From assembly GCA_916610825.1 (NCBI GenBank), contig OU744452.1, positions 2,949,543-3,013,542 of the forward strand: a stretch of 64,000 bases of DNA, given 5' to 3'. The notes beneath the pieces were generated by a model. The model did not search any database. It was given only the letters and a program-made list of their open reading frames with translations, and was not told the DNA's origin. The translations under genes and the position numbers were made by a program. Positions 43,242-56,120 of this stretch are shown piece by piece. This DNA is from Haliclystus octoradiatus (Eukaryota > Cnidaria > Staurozoa > Stauromedusae > Haliclystidae). How positions within the stretch are numbered: the stretch's first letter is position 1; every line of letters starts with the position of its first letter.

Positions 43242-43853
43242 GCCTTTTTCAACGACAATAGCAACACCAATGACGAGAATGAGTATCCCATCAAAAACCA
43301 CTACGGATTTAAGACTAGAAAATGCCCGCCACAGAACGAAGGAATGACCAAGTTCGAAGAAGATCTACTAAACATGACCAAAAACATCGAATTCAACAAT
43401 GTTGTCAATCCATTTCAACAACAACTAGAGCACGATATAAAAAGGATCCAGACATCATCAAAAGCTTTTATATCTGTCGACAAAACATCAAATGTTTATG
43501 AACTGGAAAAGGACCAACATGACAAACTACTCCGCAACAGCATAACAACGACCTACAGAAAAACTAACGACAAAATAGTCAAATAAAGTAACAAGGAAGC
43601 AAAGAAAATCGCACAATAACCTAAAAAAGACGACAGATCCGAATGTCTCGCCCAAAAGGAAACCTTCATAACACTAATAGTTCACAAGGAGAATTTTCAA
43701 AATAAACCAACATGCCGACTCATTACCCTAGCTAAATCCGAAATTGGTATTGTAAGTAAAAGCATTTTGGACTAGATATTAAAAGAAGTCCGCTCTCGTT
43801 AGCAATAACGAAGCATGGGTAAAAAAGAACAGCAATAGTTTATTCGACGTAAC

Positions 43854-43854
<1 letters not shown>
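43242..43854 (+). pseudogene. Penelope-like (YRDD type) polyprotein, N-terminal half
   Basis: The plus strand encodes NHYGFKTRKCPPQNEG, an 80-residue open stretch with FISVDKTSNVYEL, and then, with stops, [28 protein letters not shown] and, after a frame change, EAWVKKNSNSLFDVT. This is the region before and into the RT of the same family whose C-terminal half lies inverted at 45798-46366. The coding sequence ends exactly where the AAT array begins. Confidence 0.72.
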
Positions 43855-46366
<2,512 letters not shown>

Positions 46367-46372
46367 GATCAC

Positions 46373-46440
46373 ACTTCATAAAGCATGAAACTTCAAGTTA
46401 TAGACTTACAGTAACAAAATGTGTAGTCTTTGACTCCTCT
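46373..46440 (+). repeat. Degenerate Penelope terminal sequence
   Basis: Contains GCATGAAACTTCAAGTTA and TGTGTAGTCTTTGACTC, diverged versions of the ribozyme-plus-tail found at 4774-4825. The hammerhead core is not intact. Confidence 0.5.
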
Positions 46441-47150
46441 ATTTATATTTACAGCTCTGACGAACATAATAAATCATGTTAGCGATCAAATTTAACAGAT
46501 AAGAAATGATCGATAATAAAATCAATAAATGTGATTTTGATTTTCATGAAGGTGACTATGGCATAACAGGGTGTAACGTGGTAAAAATCGAGCAATCAAA
46601 TACGAAACATGGAACGATTATGAAAACAAGATGTTACAAGTTGTGTTCTTTGTATGAACAAAGAAAGATCATTTATCACTAGTTATAATTTGCAACTTTG
46701 CTTACTATACGGGCTAAAATAACATATGTGTCGTGTCTATCGAATGACTCACAACAAGGTGTTAAGAACAGTTTTGTTAATGATTTGGAATGGAGGCTGC
46801 GAAAATGACACATATTCTGCATTTCTGTGATCTTGGTATTAAAACCTCGTTTGCGTGTTAGGATGTAGAAGGCTCTCGAGCAATGATATCAATTTTCAAT
46901 TTGTTTGTTACTGTATATTAATAGAAGTTTCATTGATTTGATTGGTTGACATTGATATTCAAGATTGCTTGCTCGAGTTTCATTTTATGCTACTGCTTTT
47001 GTGTGTTTGAGGTTTGGTCGAGAATGACATCTGTAAGAGGCCCGGAGTGTAACAAGAAGGTGTCAAATAAAATAAAATCAAATTCAAAAAAGTAAATCAA
47101 TCCAATCGAGTGATATAAAAATCAACTTCAATCAAATAAAATATATTATA
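46441..47150. other. Non-coding, no gene recognised
   Basis: AT-rich, no frame or repeat recognised. Confidence 0.5.
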
Positions 47151-47152
47151 AC

Positions 47153-47300
47153 AATATCCAAATAATATAATAATATAAAGAAAAATATATCCAAATAATA
47201 TAATAATATAAAGAAAAATATATCCAAATAATATAATAATATAAAGAAAAATCTATCCAAATAATATAATAATATAAAGAAAAATATATCCAAATAATAA
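47153..47300. repeat. Tandem repeat, ~33-bp unit, about 4.5 copies
   Basis: Units contain ATCCAAATAATATAATAATA followed by TAAAGAAAAAT, with few differences between copies. Confidence 0.85.
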
Positions 47301-47330
47301 ATCAAAGTAAAAAGAAAAAAGATAAAAACG

Positions 47331-47404
47331 TTAGGTAGCCCGATGGGATTGAACCCCGGACCCTGCGTGCCACATGCTAACTCTTAACCACTAGACCACA
47401 CCAC
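47331..47404 (-). repeat. tRNA-derived sequence (SINE head or tRNA pseudogene)
   Basis: On the minus strand an A-box-type TGGTCTAGTGGTTAAGAG and a B-box-type GGGGTTCAATCCC lie at tRNA-like spacing. The acceptor arm does not pair fully, so this is not called as a functional tRNA. The body beyond it is not the same as the SINE at 17955. Confidence 0.6.
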
Positions 47405-47876
47405 AATGAAGTAAATGAACTGATTTTCACTACTTACAATACAGGTGTGAGTTGTAAATGACGTGCGAAATTGTCTCTTCTTAAGCTGATGTCGCAGCAG
47501 AATTAAAATATTTTAATAAACCAAATAAAACCATGACGACTGGCTTAGCAGTTTGATGTAAAAAATAACTTCAGAAAACAATAAAACAATAAATATATAA
47601 TACTGTCTTGTCTAAGCCCCCCAAAAAATGATGAATTGTCGGTTTAAAAGTTCTCGTCGTCAAAACACAACAACAATTATCTTCGAAGTTTCACTTCAAA
47701 TAGTGATGTTACAGAACGATTAAAATCTTTCATTAACCATTTCAAATGACGAGAAGAAGAAAACAATCATGTGTTCTACCAATGAAGAGATAATCACGAT
47801 ATAAACTAATCCAGGAGTATTAGAAAACATTTCATTTAATAATGCAATTGTAATCTCGCTAAGCTGCGAGTCGGCC
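47405..47876. other. Non-coding flank of the P element
   Basis: No gene. A segment at about 47450-47510 (AAATGACGTGCG ... GCAGAATTAAAA) resembles the reverse complement of 42595-42660, a dispersed repeat of unknown type. Confidence 0.5.
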
Positions 47877-47884
47877 ATCATGGC

Positions 47885-47914
47885 CAGAGCTATCTATTTA
47901 TAAGAGTTAGGACA
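47885..47914 (+). repeat. P-element left terminal inverted repeat
   Basis: 30 bp, 29 identical to the reverse complement of 51750-51779. It is preceded by the 8-bp duplication at 47877-47884. Confidence 0.93.
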
Positions 47915-48466
47915 CGGTAGTCTGGGACCAAGTTTTTAGCGCGGCCAGCGGCCATTGTTGATCCAAACTTGTTTAATTTGAGAAGCGAAGGTTGCACGCA
48001 TTTATTATGGAGTTTTATATAATAATTTTACCTGAAATATAACAATAAATCATAAAAAGAATCTCAAGAAGTTTGAAGAAGACTACAATCAATTAACTGG
48101 AAGCCTTTAGTAGTGAAATAGTGGTATGTAAGCTTGCTGGAAGCGTGTTTAGAGCGTTGTTGTGGATTTGTCAGCTAAACAGCTTACCAATAGTGTGCGA
48201 TATTGTGCACTCACTGCAAACTAATAAGCAGCTGTCGATAAATTGCAGATTATATGCCGTATAACCATAGACAGCTCTGCCATAACAACAGCTTAAATCA
48301 AATTTGGATTGAAGAATAAAGGAGATGTGGTATGTGAGGTTTTTATTATTCGTTATTTATTTTACAATATAGTAACATCATAATATGTTGGTCTTATAAT
48401 CATTTAACCTATCCTATTTTAAGGCATCCCTCATCGCTATGGATCTTGACCCCTTTGAGGTTGCTT

Positions 48467-50236
48467 TCACAGCATTTGCTTGTTTTGTTCTTTTTCCAGC
48501 ACTGTTTTGATTTTAACTCTGAAGAACGTTTTAGTTATCATCGTTTTGGCCTTGCGACAGTCCGGTATTTTATTAGTTTTATTTGCAATTGTACATGCAT
48601 CCACAAGTTTCTGCATAATGTTGCTGTGGGAAAACAATTTATCCTCGTTTTTGCGGAATATATTTTCTGCTAACATAAATACTTCCTTAGCATCTTGTGA
48701 AATATATGTCAGCGCCTTTTTGGTATAGTCTGCTAGTTCCACTAGAGATTTTGGTGTACATCCATAATCATGACTGACATCCAATGGTTGGGCTAGTACA
48801 GGTGCAGGAACCACAAGCATATTCTTGCACTCTGCGCAATGCTTATTGAGCTTGAAAACCTGGTGGACAGCATAGCCGCTTAAGTTTTCTAAGTTGAAAT
48901 CTTCCAACTTTGTAAGGTCCCCATTCTCAATCTCATCTGTTTGATCAAGCTTTTTATCATCAGGTGATAATTGGAATTCCATGTCCAGAATACTGCAGCA
49001 TGGTTGATCCTCGTCTTTCTCGTATGAACCAGTGTTTTTGCTTGAAATACACTGTGAAATGGCAATTATACGCAATGCATTGACAAACTCAATAGCAGTT
49101 GGGACCGGATTTTTATATCTAACAGATGAAAATAAATTTTCCAAAGCGTCCTGTGTGAAGCGGCTCATCATTAAGAATTTGTACTGTTTCTCCATTAACA
49201 AACCATTCTGCAATTGCAGAGCACTTTTTGTTGCCAAAATAATGCCTGACTGCACTGGTTTCAATGGTGCATCAATGTCTCCAATATTTAGGCATTTAAA
49301 AAGGTCAATAATGGAATTTAAAAATTTTACAACCTCTTCATGCTTTTCCTTATCAAAAAGGCTGAGGCTCATTGACGGTGATCTTGAAGTCATTAAATCA
49401 AACCACAGACCAATTTGCTCACAAAACCAGGCAGTTGATAAAGTTGATCTATGGAGAAATTTTTCCTGCACCAACAATCTTACTGCAGCCCCAGTTCTTC
49501 TCGAGAGTAAATTTTTTGCCAAATTAACTTTCATTTTGGTAAAATGACTAGGGTTGATAGCATTATTATTCAAATGTGAAGCGATTTTCAAGTCGTTCGT
49601 TAAATCATATTCAACAAGACGTTGTAAAGGAGCCATTGAAACTTCATTTGATGAAAGGTTATTCGATTTGACAATTATTTCGGGAAGGTATATAACTTGC
49701 CTTCGAGATAGATGATTTCTCAAATTTTTTATTAAATGTGGGACATCAGGCATAAAGGTCAATTCCTGCTTTTCTAGAACTGGGTGTTCACATGAGTTTT
49801 TTATAATGATTTCAGGTGCTGGGTTTGGATTTTCAAGAGTTGATTTTTTCTTTTTTCTCTTACAGGACACTTTAAAATCGTTCAAGACCGCAATATTACC
49901 ACCGCCCATATCCATGGTAACATTCAAAGTGGAAAGACCAATCTCACATGCCCTTGAAATAATTTTAATGATGACATCGTGCACTTCTAAACTGTCAAAT
50001 GACGAGCCAGTGAAATAATATGCCGCCACCTGTTTCCATTTCGTTGTTAAACCACATAGCATAAATACAAGAGCATGGTTTGCGGCTTCACAATCCATCA
50101 CTTTTTCCTTACTACCTTTCAGAGTACATTGTCCAATTATGGACTCTGTTCGACGATCAAAATCAAATGCTGGTTTGATTGCCATTTCATCCAATAGAAG
50201 TACACAGCACTTCTCTTGTTCTGTCATTGTTTGTAC
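48467..50236 (-). CDS. P-element transposase, exon 5 (catalytic and C-terminal regions)
   Basis: Begins at an acceptor (TTTCGAG) with VQTMTEQEKCC and runs 589 codons to the stop. Acidic residues that fit the RNase H-like DDE site, numbered in the spliced protein, are D273 in LLLDEMAI, D366 in TMDMGGGN, and E623 in FTQDALENLF. PDVPHLIKNLRNHL and NPVPTAIEFVNALR are strongly conserved in P transposases and THAP9. The C-terminal part holds a cysteine cluster around HCAECKNML. The function is cut-and-paste DNA transposition in the nucleus. The Drosophila enzyme uses GTP as a cofactor (family knowledge). Full spliced length is about 846 residues, typical of the family. Confidence 0.92.
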   Translation of the reverse strand, partial: VQTMTEQEKCCVLLLDEMAIKPAFDFDRRTESIIGQCTLKGSKEKVMDCEAANHALVFMLCGLTTKWKQVAAYYFTGSSFDSLEVHDVIIKIISRACEIGLSTLNVTMDMGGGNIAVLNDFKVSCKRKKKKSTLENPNPAPEIIIKNSCEHPVLEKQELTFMPDVPHLIKNLRNHLSRRQVIYLPEIIVKSNNLSSNEVSMAPLQRLVEYDLTNDLKIASHLNNNAINPSHFTKMKVNLAKNLLSRRTGAAVRLLVQEKFLHRSTLSTAWFCEQIGLWFDLMTSRSPSMSLSLFDKEKHEEVVKFLNSIIDLFKCLNIGDIDAPLKPVQSGIILATKSALQLQNGLLMEKQYKFLMMSRFTQDALENLFSSVRYKNPVPTAIEFVNALRIIAISQCISSKNTGSYEKDEDQPCCSILDMEFQLSPDDKKLDQTDEIENGDLTKLEDFNLENLSGYAVHQVFKLNKHCAECKNMLVVPAPVLAQPLDVSHDYGCTPKSLVELADYTKKALTYISQDAKEVFMLAENIFRKNEDKLFSHSNIMQKLVDACTIANKTNKIPDCRKAKTMITKTFFRVKIKTVLEKEQNKQML

Positions 50237-50484
50237 CTCGAAAGTAAAAAGTATGAGGATACTATAGTCTAGAGTTAAGTGTTATGCATACAATAAAACC
50301 TGTGCACAACTTACAGCCAGCTTCAAGATACCACTGTAAAGAGCTGACCCCTGTGGAGATGTTGGATTCAATGTGGATATAAATTGTTCATATTGTGACC
50401 TTACCAGTATAGACACGTTGCTGCAGTATTACAAGATTACAAGGTTTCACTACAGTAGCAAGTTTAAGATCACACCAGCCTTAC

Positions 50485-50672
50485 CTTTTGTTCAAGAGCT
50501 AGGAAAACATCTTTGATCAGGCCTGACAAAGATTGAATGTGCTGCATTCGTCTGTTTAATGTTCGAATGGAGGGTAATGGATAACTCTGTTGGAGTAACA
50601 AGGTGTACCCAGTTGCTCCCCAAGCATATCGTATTTTGAGGGCATTCTCAACTGTTTTGTTTGACCATAATA
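50485..50672 (-). CDS. P-element transposase, exon 4
   Basis: The acceptor TTATTTATATAG and donor GTAAGG are visible. Encodes WSNKTVENALKIRYAWG and PLPSIRTLNRRMQ, a well-conserved block that in the family follows the coiled coil. It joins exon 3 as GSCRVLWSN and exon 5 in phase 0. Confidence 0.88.
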
Positions 50673-50767
50673 CTATATAAATAAAGTAATATATTATATA
50701 TAAATTATTAATTCTACTTTTGAATGACAAATTCAGTGTTGATATATGATATCTATATTTAGCGTAC

Positions 50768-51058
50768 CACGACATGAACCAGGTTTTTTTGTTAAAAAAT
50801 CTATCTGATCATCGTTGAAGATGCCAGAAATGTTATTTGACAGGTTGTTGTATTTTTCGTCTGCCTTTTTCAATTGTCTCTTTAGTTCATGTACTTGATT
50901 GATATTAAAAGTGTCAACAGGCCATTTTCCGAATTCGTTTTCATTTGTAACTGTACAAACAGAGGATTCTTCATGGTCATCATTTACATCATATCCTGAT
51001 ACTACCGGTATGTCATTTGCATGAGACGAGGTCTTTCTCTGCTTTTTAGCAGATGGAT
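50768..51058 (-). CDS. P-element transposase, exon 3 (linker and coiled coil)
   Basis: Acceptor TACTACCTTCAG and donor GTACGC. Encodes a charged linker (PSAKKQRKTSS) and a coiled-coil-like VHELKRQLKKADEKYNNL, then the conserved DDQIDFLTKK. The leucine-rich coil in P transposases mediates dimerisation. Confidence 0.85.
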
Positions 51059-51149
51059 CTGAAGGTAGTAAATTATAATATTTCAATCAGTCAATTTTTA
51101 CTGAATTCAAAACAAATTCATTTATCATCAAAATTTACACAAAGATTAC

Positions 51150-51278
51150 CTAAAGATGTTCTTTTTGTTGGACTCTTTCTCTTGTTTACTGTTTTTTATG
51201 ACAAAAAATTGTAGGTATGGCATTTGGTTTGAGTTTACCAGGAATTCTGCTTTCAAATTGATTACTTTCAAAATGTAC
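51150..51278 (-). CDS. P-element transposase, exon 2 (end of THAP domain)
   Basis: Supplies the fourth zinc ligand in VHFESNQFE (C-E-V-H across the junction) and the THAP AVPTIF-like box, here NAIPTIF. The donor is GTAATC after TTTAG. As written, a run of six A in the middle of the exon puts the downstream part one base out of frame with exon 3 and produces a stop. One more A would restore phase at every junction. So this copy is either slightly broken or has a homopolymer error. Confidence 0.75.
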
Positions 51279-51381
51279 CTTTAATTAAGTAAGAAGGCTA
51301 TAAGTCAGATATCAGTCGTTTTCGATATGTTCAAATAGTTTAATATTATAACAATTACAGAAATACATATTTAATATTTGC

Positions 51382-51543
51382 CTCGCAAAGTCTTGATGAT
51401 CTGCTGTTGAAATGTTCCCTTTTGATTGCTGACATCCAAACAGCACGTCTTTCCTTGTCCTTCTTTCCATTAGGAACACTGTACATTGCATGATTTCCAT
51501 TGTCATCACGATTTGAGCATCCAACAGCACAACACCCAGTCAT
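51382..51543 (-). CDS. P-element transposase, exon 1 (THAP zinc finger)
   Basis: Starts at ATG 51543 with MTGCCAVGCSNR (first zinc ligands) and reaches WMSAIKREHF and RLCE. It ends at a GC donor (GAG|GCAAAT) rather than GT. Reading through the donor would place Asn where the zinc-binding His should be. Splicing to 51278 restores CEVHF. The THAP domain binds the element's ends. Confidence 0.85.
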
Positions 51544-51749
51544 TGAAAATTCAAAATAGTTATATTATAATTCTATTCTATGTGACAATAAAATTAAAAC
51601 AAATGAACAGCTTACGTCAAAGGACAGAAAGATCACCACGAGGATTAACCTTGTTAAACTTTCGCGCAATTTTTTGGATCAAATATGGCCGAAAATTATC
51701 ACGTGAGACGATTGGGCCAATCACCGACCGCAGCTGCGAGAACAATAGT

Positions 51750-51779
51750 TGTCCTAACTCTTCTAAATAGATAGCTCTG
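51750..51779 (-). repeat. P-element right terminal inverted repeat
   Basis: Mirror of 47885-47914. The 8-bp duplication ATCATGGC follows at 51780-51787. Confidence 0.93.
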
Positions 51780-51972
51780 ATCATGGCGGGTAATGGAAAA
51801 AAATTTCTTTCAAAAAAATTTGGCTAAAAATTTTGAATAATCACACAGCATGCCTATTGTATTTTTAACAATAAAATGGTGTTTCTTGCGCAATTGTTAT
51901 TTGTTCGACCTTTGTTAGCACGCAAAGCAGTGTGGTGAACGTTATTTCAAAAGAACAATAGATTTAGTCAAA

Positions 51973-52635
51973 AAATGAAATGAAATGAAATGAAATGAAA
52001 TGAAATGAAATGAAATGAAATGAAATGAAATGAAATGAAATGAAATGAAATGAAATGAAATGAAATGAAATGAAATGAAATGAAATGAAATGAAATGAAA
52101 TGAAACGAAATGAAATGAAATGAAATGAAATGAAATGAAATGAAATGAAATGAAATGAAATGAAATGAAATGAAATGAAATGAAATGAAATGAAATGAAA
52201 TGAAATGAAATGAAATGAAATGAAATGAAATGAAATGAAATGAAATGAAATGAAATGAAATGAAATGAAATGAAATGAAATGAAATGAAATGAAATGAAA
52301 TGAAATGAAATGAAATGAAATGAAATGAAATGAAATGAAATGAAATGAAATGAAATGAAATGAAATGAAATGAAATGAAATGAAATGAAATGAAATGAAA
52401 TGAAATGAAATGAAATGAAATGAAATGAAATGAAATGAAATGAAATGAAATGAAATGAAATGAAATGAAATGAAATGAAATGAAATGAAATGAAATGAAA
52501 TGAAATGAAATGAAATGAAATGAAATGAAATGAAATGAAATGAAATGAAATGAAATGAAATGAAATGAAATGAAATGAAATGAAATGAAATGAAATGAAA
52601 TGAAATGAAATGAAATGAAATGAAATGAAATGAAA
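51973..52635. repeat. (GAAAT)n pentanucleotide array, about 660 bp
   Basis: About 132 tandem copies with a single substitution visible (a C at 52106). It lies 190 bp beyond the P element. Three overlapping frames of ISFHF repeats on the minus strand are artefacts of the 5-bp unit. Confidence 0.97.
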
Positions 52636-53550
52636 ATGTTTCCACCATGACAGGATAGACTCAAGGTCACTTACGTAAGCATGAGTCAAAAAGTGTGCCA
52701 GCAACCAAAATAGGGTGTGCCCAATCACAGCGCACCTTGGTGTCATGTGAGTTACAGCCAGGTGTTGGTTGGTCGGCCAATCGAAGAACAATACAACTAG
52801 GTGTGAACAAAAATTGATAATTTTTTGAAATCACCTATTTTGAATTTCAACATTTGTAAACAAATTGTCGAAGAAAACTAAAGACATCAAGTTTACGGTA
52901 TTATTTTGGATCAAATTGGAGCAACAGAATTATAAATAATAGACTATATTTTCTCGAAGGACTTTATGAACATTATGGAAGCCTTTTGTTGCCATAGAAA
53001 ACAAAATAAAAGGAGAAAACATAATGTTTTGACGGAGCGATCACCATCGCTGGAAAATTGTAAGCACTTCTGTCGTTTTGAATCTTAATTTAAATAATCA
53101 AAATCGAAGAAATATTTAAAATTAAGATCAATTCTTCAACATACATACAGCATTAATCTGATTCAAAATTCCAATTCTCCGTACATATTTAATTGAAAAT
53201 TGACAATATGACAGAATAAAGGATCGAAATATAAACTTTGAAAATGATTCAAGCAAGTTTGTTTACTGTGGTATTTTAATTAGGCGTAACTATAATTCCC
53301 GTCAATCAATATTCTATAATTATATGTTACTTAAACGGCTATCACGTCAGCCATTTGTAAAGTCATGCAAAAGCATCGTACGATCACAGTTATTTGGACA
53401 TAATGTTTAACATTATTTGAGATTAGATCCAACTTGACTGTGAATTTAGAATGTTGTCATTGATGTGTTGTTATAAATAATGCTGTTATTTTGTCTGTTA
53501 TACGACAAACTTGGCGTCCCCTTGGTGGATAAATTATTATATATATACAA
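52636..53550. other. Non-coding, no gene recognised
   Basis: Sequence between the GAAAT array and the decayed Gypsy fragment. No LTR matching the downstream flank could be found. Confidence 0.45.
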
Positions 53551-53552
53551 AA

Positions 53553-55032
53553 CATGGATCTCAAAAGACGCGATTTAAATTTAAACGATGAAGAAAGAGC
53601 AGACGCGTGACTGATGTCGTTCGAAGCTAAGGCCAGGGGTAAAGACATTAAAGATGACATTAAGACAAAAATATATTCTAAAGCAGATTTGTTTATAGAA
53701 TTATGTGGATAAGATGCGCTATTAAAACTAAATCGCTTGGTGAAACCAAACAGGTTAACAGATATGCCATACAAAGAAATTCACAAGTATTAAAGAACTG
53801 TTGGAACCGAAGAAAAGATTGCTTGTGGCTGAACGTACGAATTTTCCAGCCATTAGAAGAAATCAAGACGAGACAGCAGACGATCTGTACTTAAGAATAA
53901 ACAACCAAGCAGATAGATGTGAGTTCTAAAATTTCAAAAAAGGAAGAAGACCCTGTAGTTGAAATGAAAAAATTTGTTTATTTCAATGCATTCGGTGACA
54001 GGGAATTTCTGAAAGAGCTGCTTGATTTCCTACGAATAACTCCAATAGCAACTTTTAAAGACAAAAGAGAACGTGTCAGACAATTTGATCAGACAAGAAA
54101 ATTTCTGGGCGTTTCTCAACCAATGAAATCTCAGAAATCAGAAGAATTAATATCCAATATACCACCATCAACCGATTATCATGATGATACTGTCAACCTG
54201 GTGCAATATACTAAAGACAATTACACAAAGAATAATTGTGGCAATTGTGGTTATCAACATCAACCACGCAGATGTCCAGCATTTGGAAAGAAGTGCAATT
54301 TATGTGATTGGATTGGTCACTTCGGAAATGTATGTCGTAAATCAGCAGGTAAAGCAAAACAGCAACCTAGTGGTAAGAAAGATTTTGTATATACTACAAA
54401 TTATGTACTTCATGAAAATGAACAGCAACACGATTCTCAAGAAATAGATATTAATGCATGTAACGATGAGAAAAATTATTTTATGTGTCACTTATGAGCA
54501 CACTGAAAACATAAATAGTATGGAGGCTATCGTGGAGAATGTAAATGTAAATGGTCAAATGGTGCCTATGCAACATGATACAGGTGCCTCATGTAGTATA
54601 ATTTCAACAGAAATATGGTCAAGTATTAGCTCACTTGAGCTTCAGCAATCAGATTTCCGGCTTAAAACTTAGGACGATAAGTTACTAAATGTCCTAGGTA
54701 AATGTATTTTAAAGGTAAAACGTAATGGTAGAGAATGTAAAATTCCAGTGCAAGTAGTCCATTCTAGTAGGGAATATGGCCTACTTGGCCGTGATATTTT
54801 GAACGTAAGTAAACAATCTGTCAATTATGCCAGTGGTGATGCTGAGTATCTCCCTTCGATTAAAGGTGTTGTTGCCGCGATGAAAGTTAAGCCAGATGCC
54901 ATTCCAAAATTTTGCAATGCACGACCTGTACCTTTGCCACTTCAGCAGGCTGCTACGCGTGAGCTTGATCGTTTGCAAACCATGGGAGTCATTGAGCTTT
55001 CAGAATCAGGTGATGCAGAGGACTCCTTATAA
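53553..55032 (+). pseudogene. Decayed Gypsy-type gag-protease-RT fragment
   Basis: With several stops and frame changes the plus strand reads a Gag start (DLKRRDLNLNDEERADA) and ERTNFPAIRRNQDETADDLYL. Zinc-knuckle cysteines follow (CPAFGKKCNLCDWIGHFG, a CX2CX4HX4C box). An aspartic protease has QHDTGASCSII (HDTGA) and, further on, YGLLGRDIL. The RT start region is ARPVPLPLQQAATRELDRL, followed by a stop at 55030-55032. The zinc-knuckle layout resembles that of the intact element at 8500-12540 but the sequences are diverged. The rest of Pol, the integrase and both LTRs were not found. Confidence 0.82.
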
Positions 55033-55896
55033 TGAGGTGATGTGACTCTCCTTTGTTTTGACTCAATGTTGAAAACAAATTAAATGACAATGTAAATAAC
55101 AAGGTAAATACCATGATTATTTCCAATTATGTGTTTGAAAATTCCCCAAAATGCTTTTTGAAACGTCGGTAATACTATTAATTTTAATTAGAAAAGACCA
55201 ACTGTCGAAAGAGGATATATTCTTCGTCGTTTATAGGGGCAGTTCCAGGAAAAAAGCTGACTGTCGCTTTAGGGGCCCATGTGAGAGGGCGAAGCCCCTC
55301 CATATCTGGGAGTCCAGGGCCATGCTGCCCTGGAAATATTTTTAGAAATAAATGTATTTAATTTGAAAATAACAAATTACCAGGTCTGCTGTTTCTACAT
55401 TTTTGTTTCGTGGCAAGAGATCATGTCGTGGCGATCGTCTTGTTCTCGACAAGCAGTTAATTGTAGATCAGCGAAAGAGCAAATCTAAGTCCTTTAGCTT
55501 TTATCAAACAGCACGTCAAATCTTGAAACAGTGTGTTCGCCATCTTGTTTAGTGCACGAAATGGTTCATACGGTGTAATCACGGCGTCATTTTTCATTTC
55601 TACATCGTAATCGATTTTATTGCGACACTGCACTGGCATGGTGCTAAGCAACGATCATCTCATGCAGCATATTTCAATCTAGTGACTTCATTGTCATAAA
55701 GACGTTCCGCTTGAATTCTGCTGCATGAAAAATGACGTAGGCAGTGTCGCTCAAAAAATATGAAGGGAACTGGTCTGGCTGCCCTGTTGACACTAGCAAC
55801 ATATTTCCACAGGGGACACGTGTGGAGTTGCGTTAAACCACTTATAAATGTAAAAAGCAAAACGTCGGCAAATTTACTATCGTCAAAACAAGTGAG
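55033..55896. other. Non-coding, with a GC-richer palindromic patch
   Basis: No gene is recognised. At about 55240-55325 there are short inverted words (AGGGCGAAGCCCCT, CCAGGGCCATGCTGCCCTGG) of the sort found in transposon ends. Confidence 0.45.
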
Positions 55897-56120
55897 GGCA
55901 ATCCTGACTTTTTGGACACCCGAGTTAACGTCTTTCTTGCGTCGTTGATTTCCACTGTTTTACGCTTTGTTTACCACACCTTTTGAAGTTCTGATGACGC
56001 ATTTCCGATTGAAGCGGACTGGTTGCCATGAACAACAGACAGAATAAAATCTAAAACTATTTACAATACGTAACTTCATTTCGGGATTTTATAAAAGACA
56101 TCACGAAAAAAGCAGTCTTC
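55897..56120 (+). repeat. Merlin left terminal block
   Basis: About 224 bp that matches the reverse complement of 62505-62729 with few differences. It includes TTTTTGGACACCCGA near the tip and TTCCGCGACTACATTG at the inner end. Confidence 0.85.

Larger units (their letters stand above)
47885..51779 (-). mobile_element. Complete P-element-type DNA transposon
   Basis: 3895 bp with 30-bp terminal inverted repeats (47885-47914 and 51750-51779). They begin CAGAGCTATCTATTTA, end AAGAGTTAGGACA and differ at one base. A perfect 8-bp target duplication ATCATGGC flanks it (47877-47884 and 51780-51787), the hallmark length for P elements. Inside is a five-exon THAP/P transposase gene on the minus strand. 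This is unusually complete for a non-insect P element. Confidence 0.94.

Noticed and set aside
47331-47404. A functional tRNA gene
   Set aside because: A and B boxes are present, but the acceptor stem pairs poorly and no clean cloverleaf could be drawn, so it is called tRNA-derived only.
51355-51381. Read-through of P exon 1 giving Asn in place of the THAP histidine
   Set aside because: Splicing at the GC donor to 51278 supplies the missing His and the rest of the THAP domain in the same phase, so the substitution is only apparent.
51942-52791. Long frames of repeating ISFHF residues
   Set aside because: The 5-bp GAAAT unit lacks stops in three frames. It is a microsatellite, not a gene.
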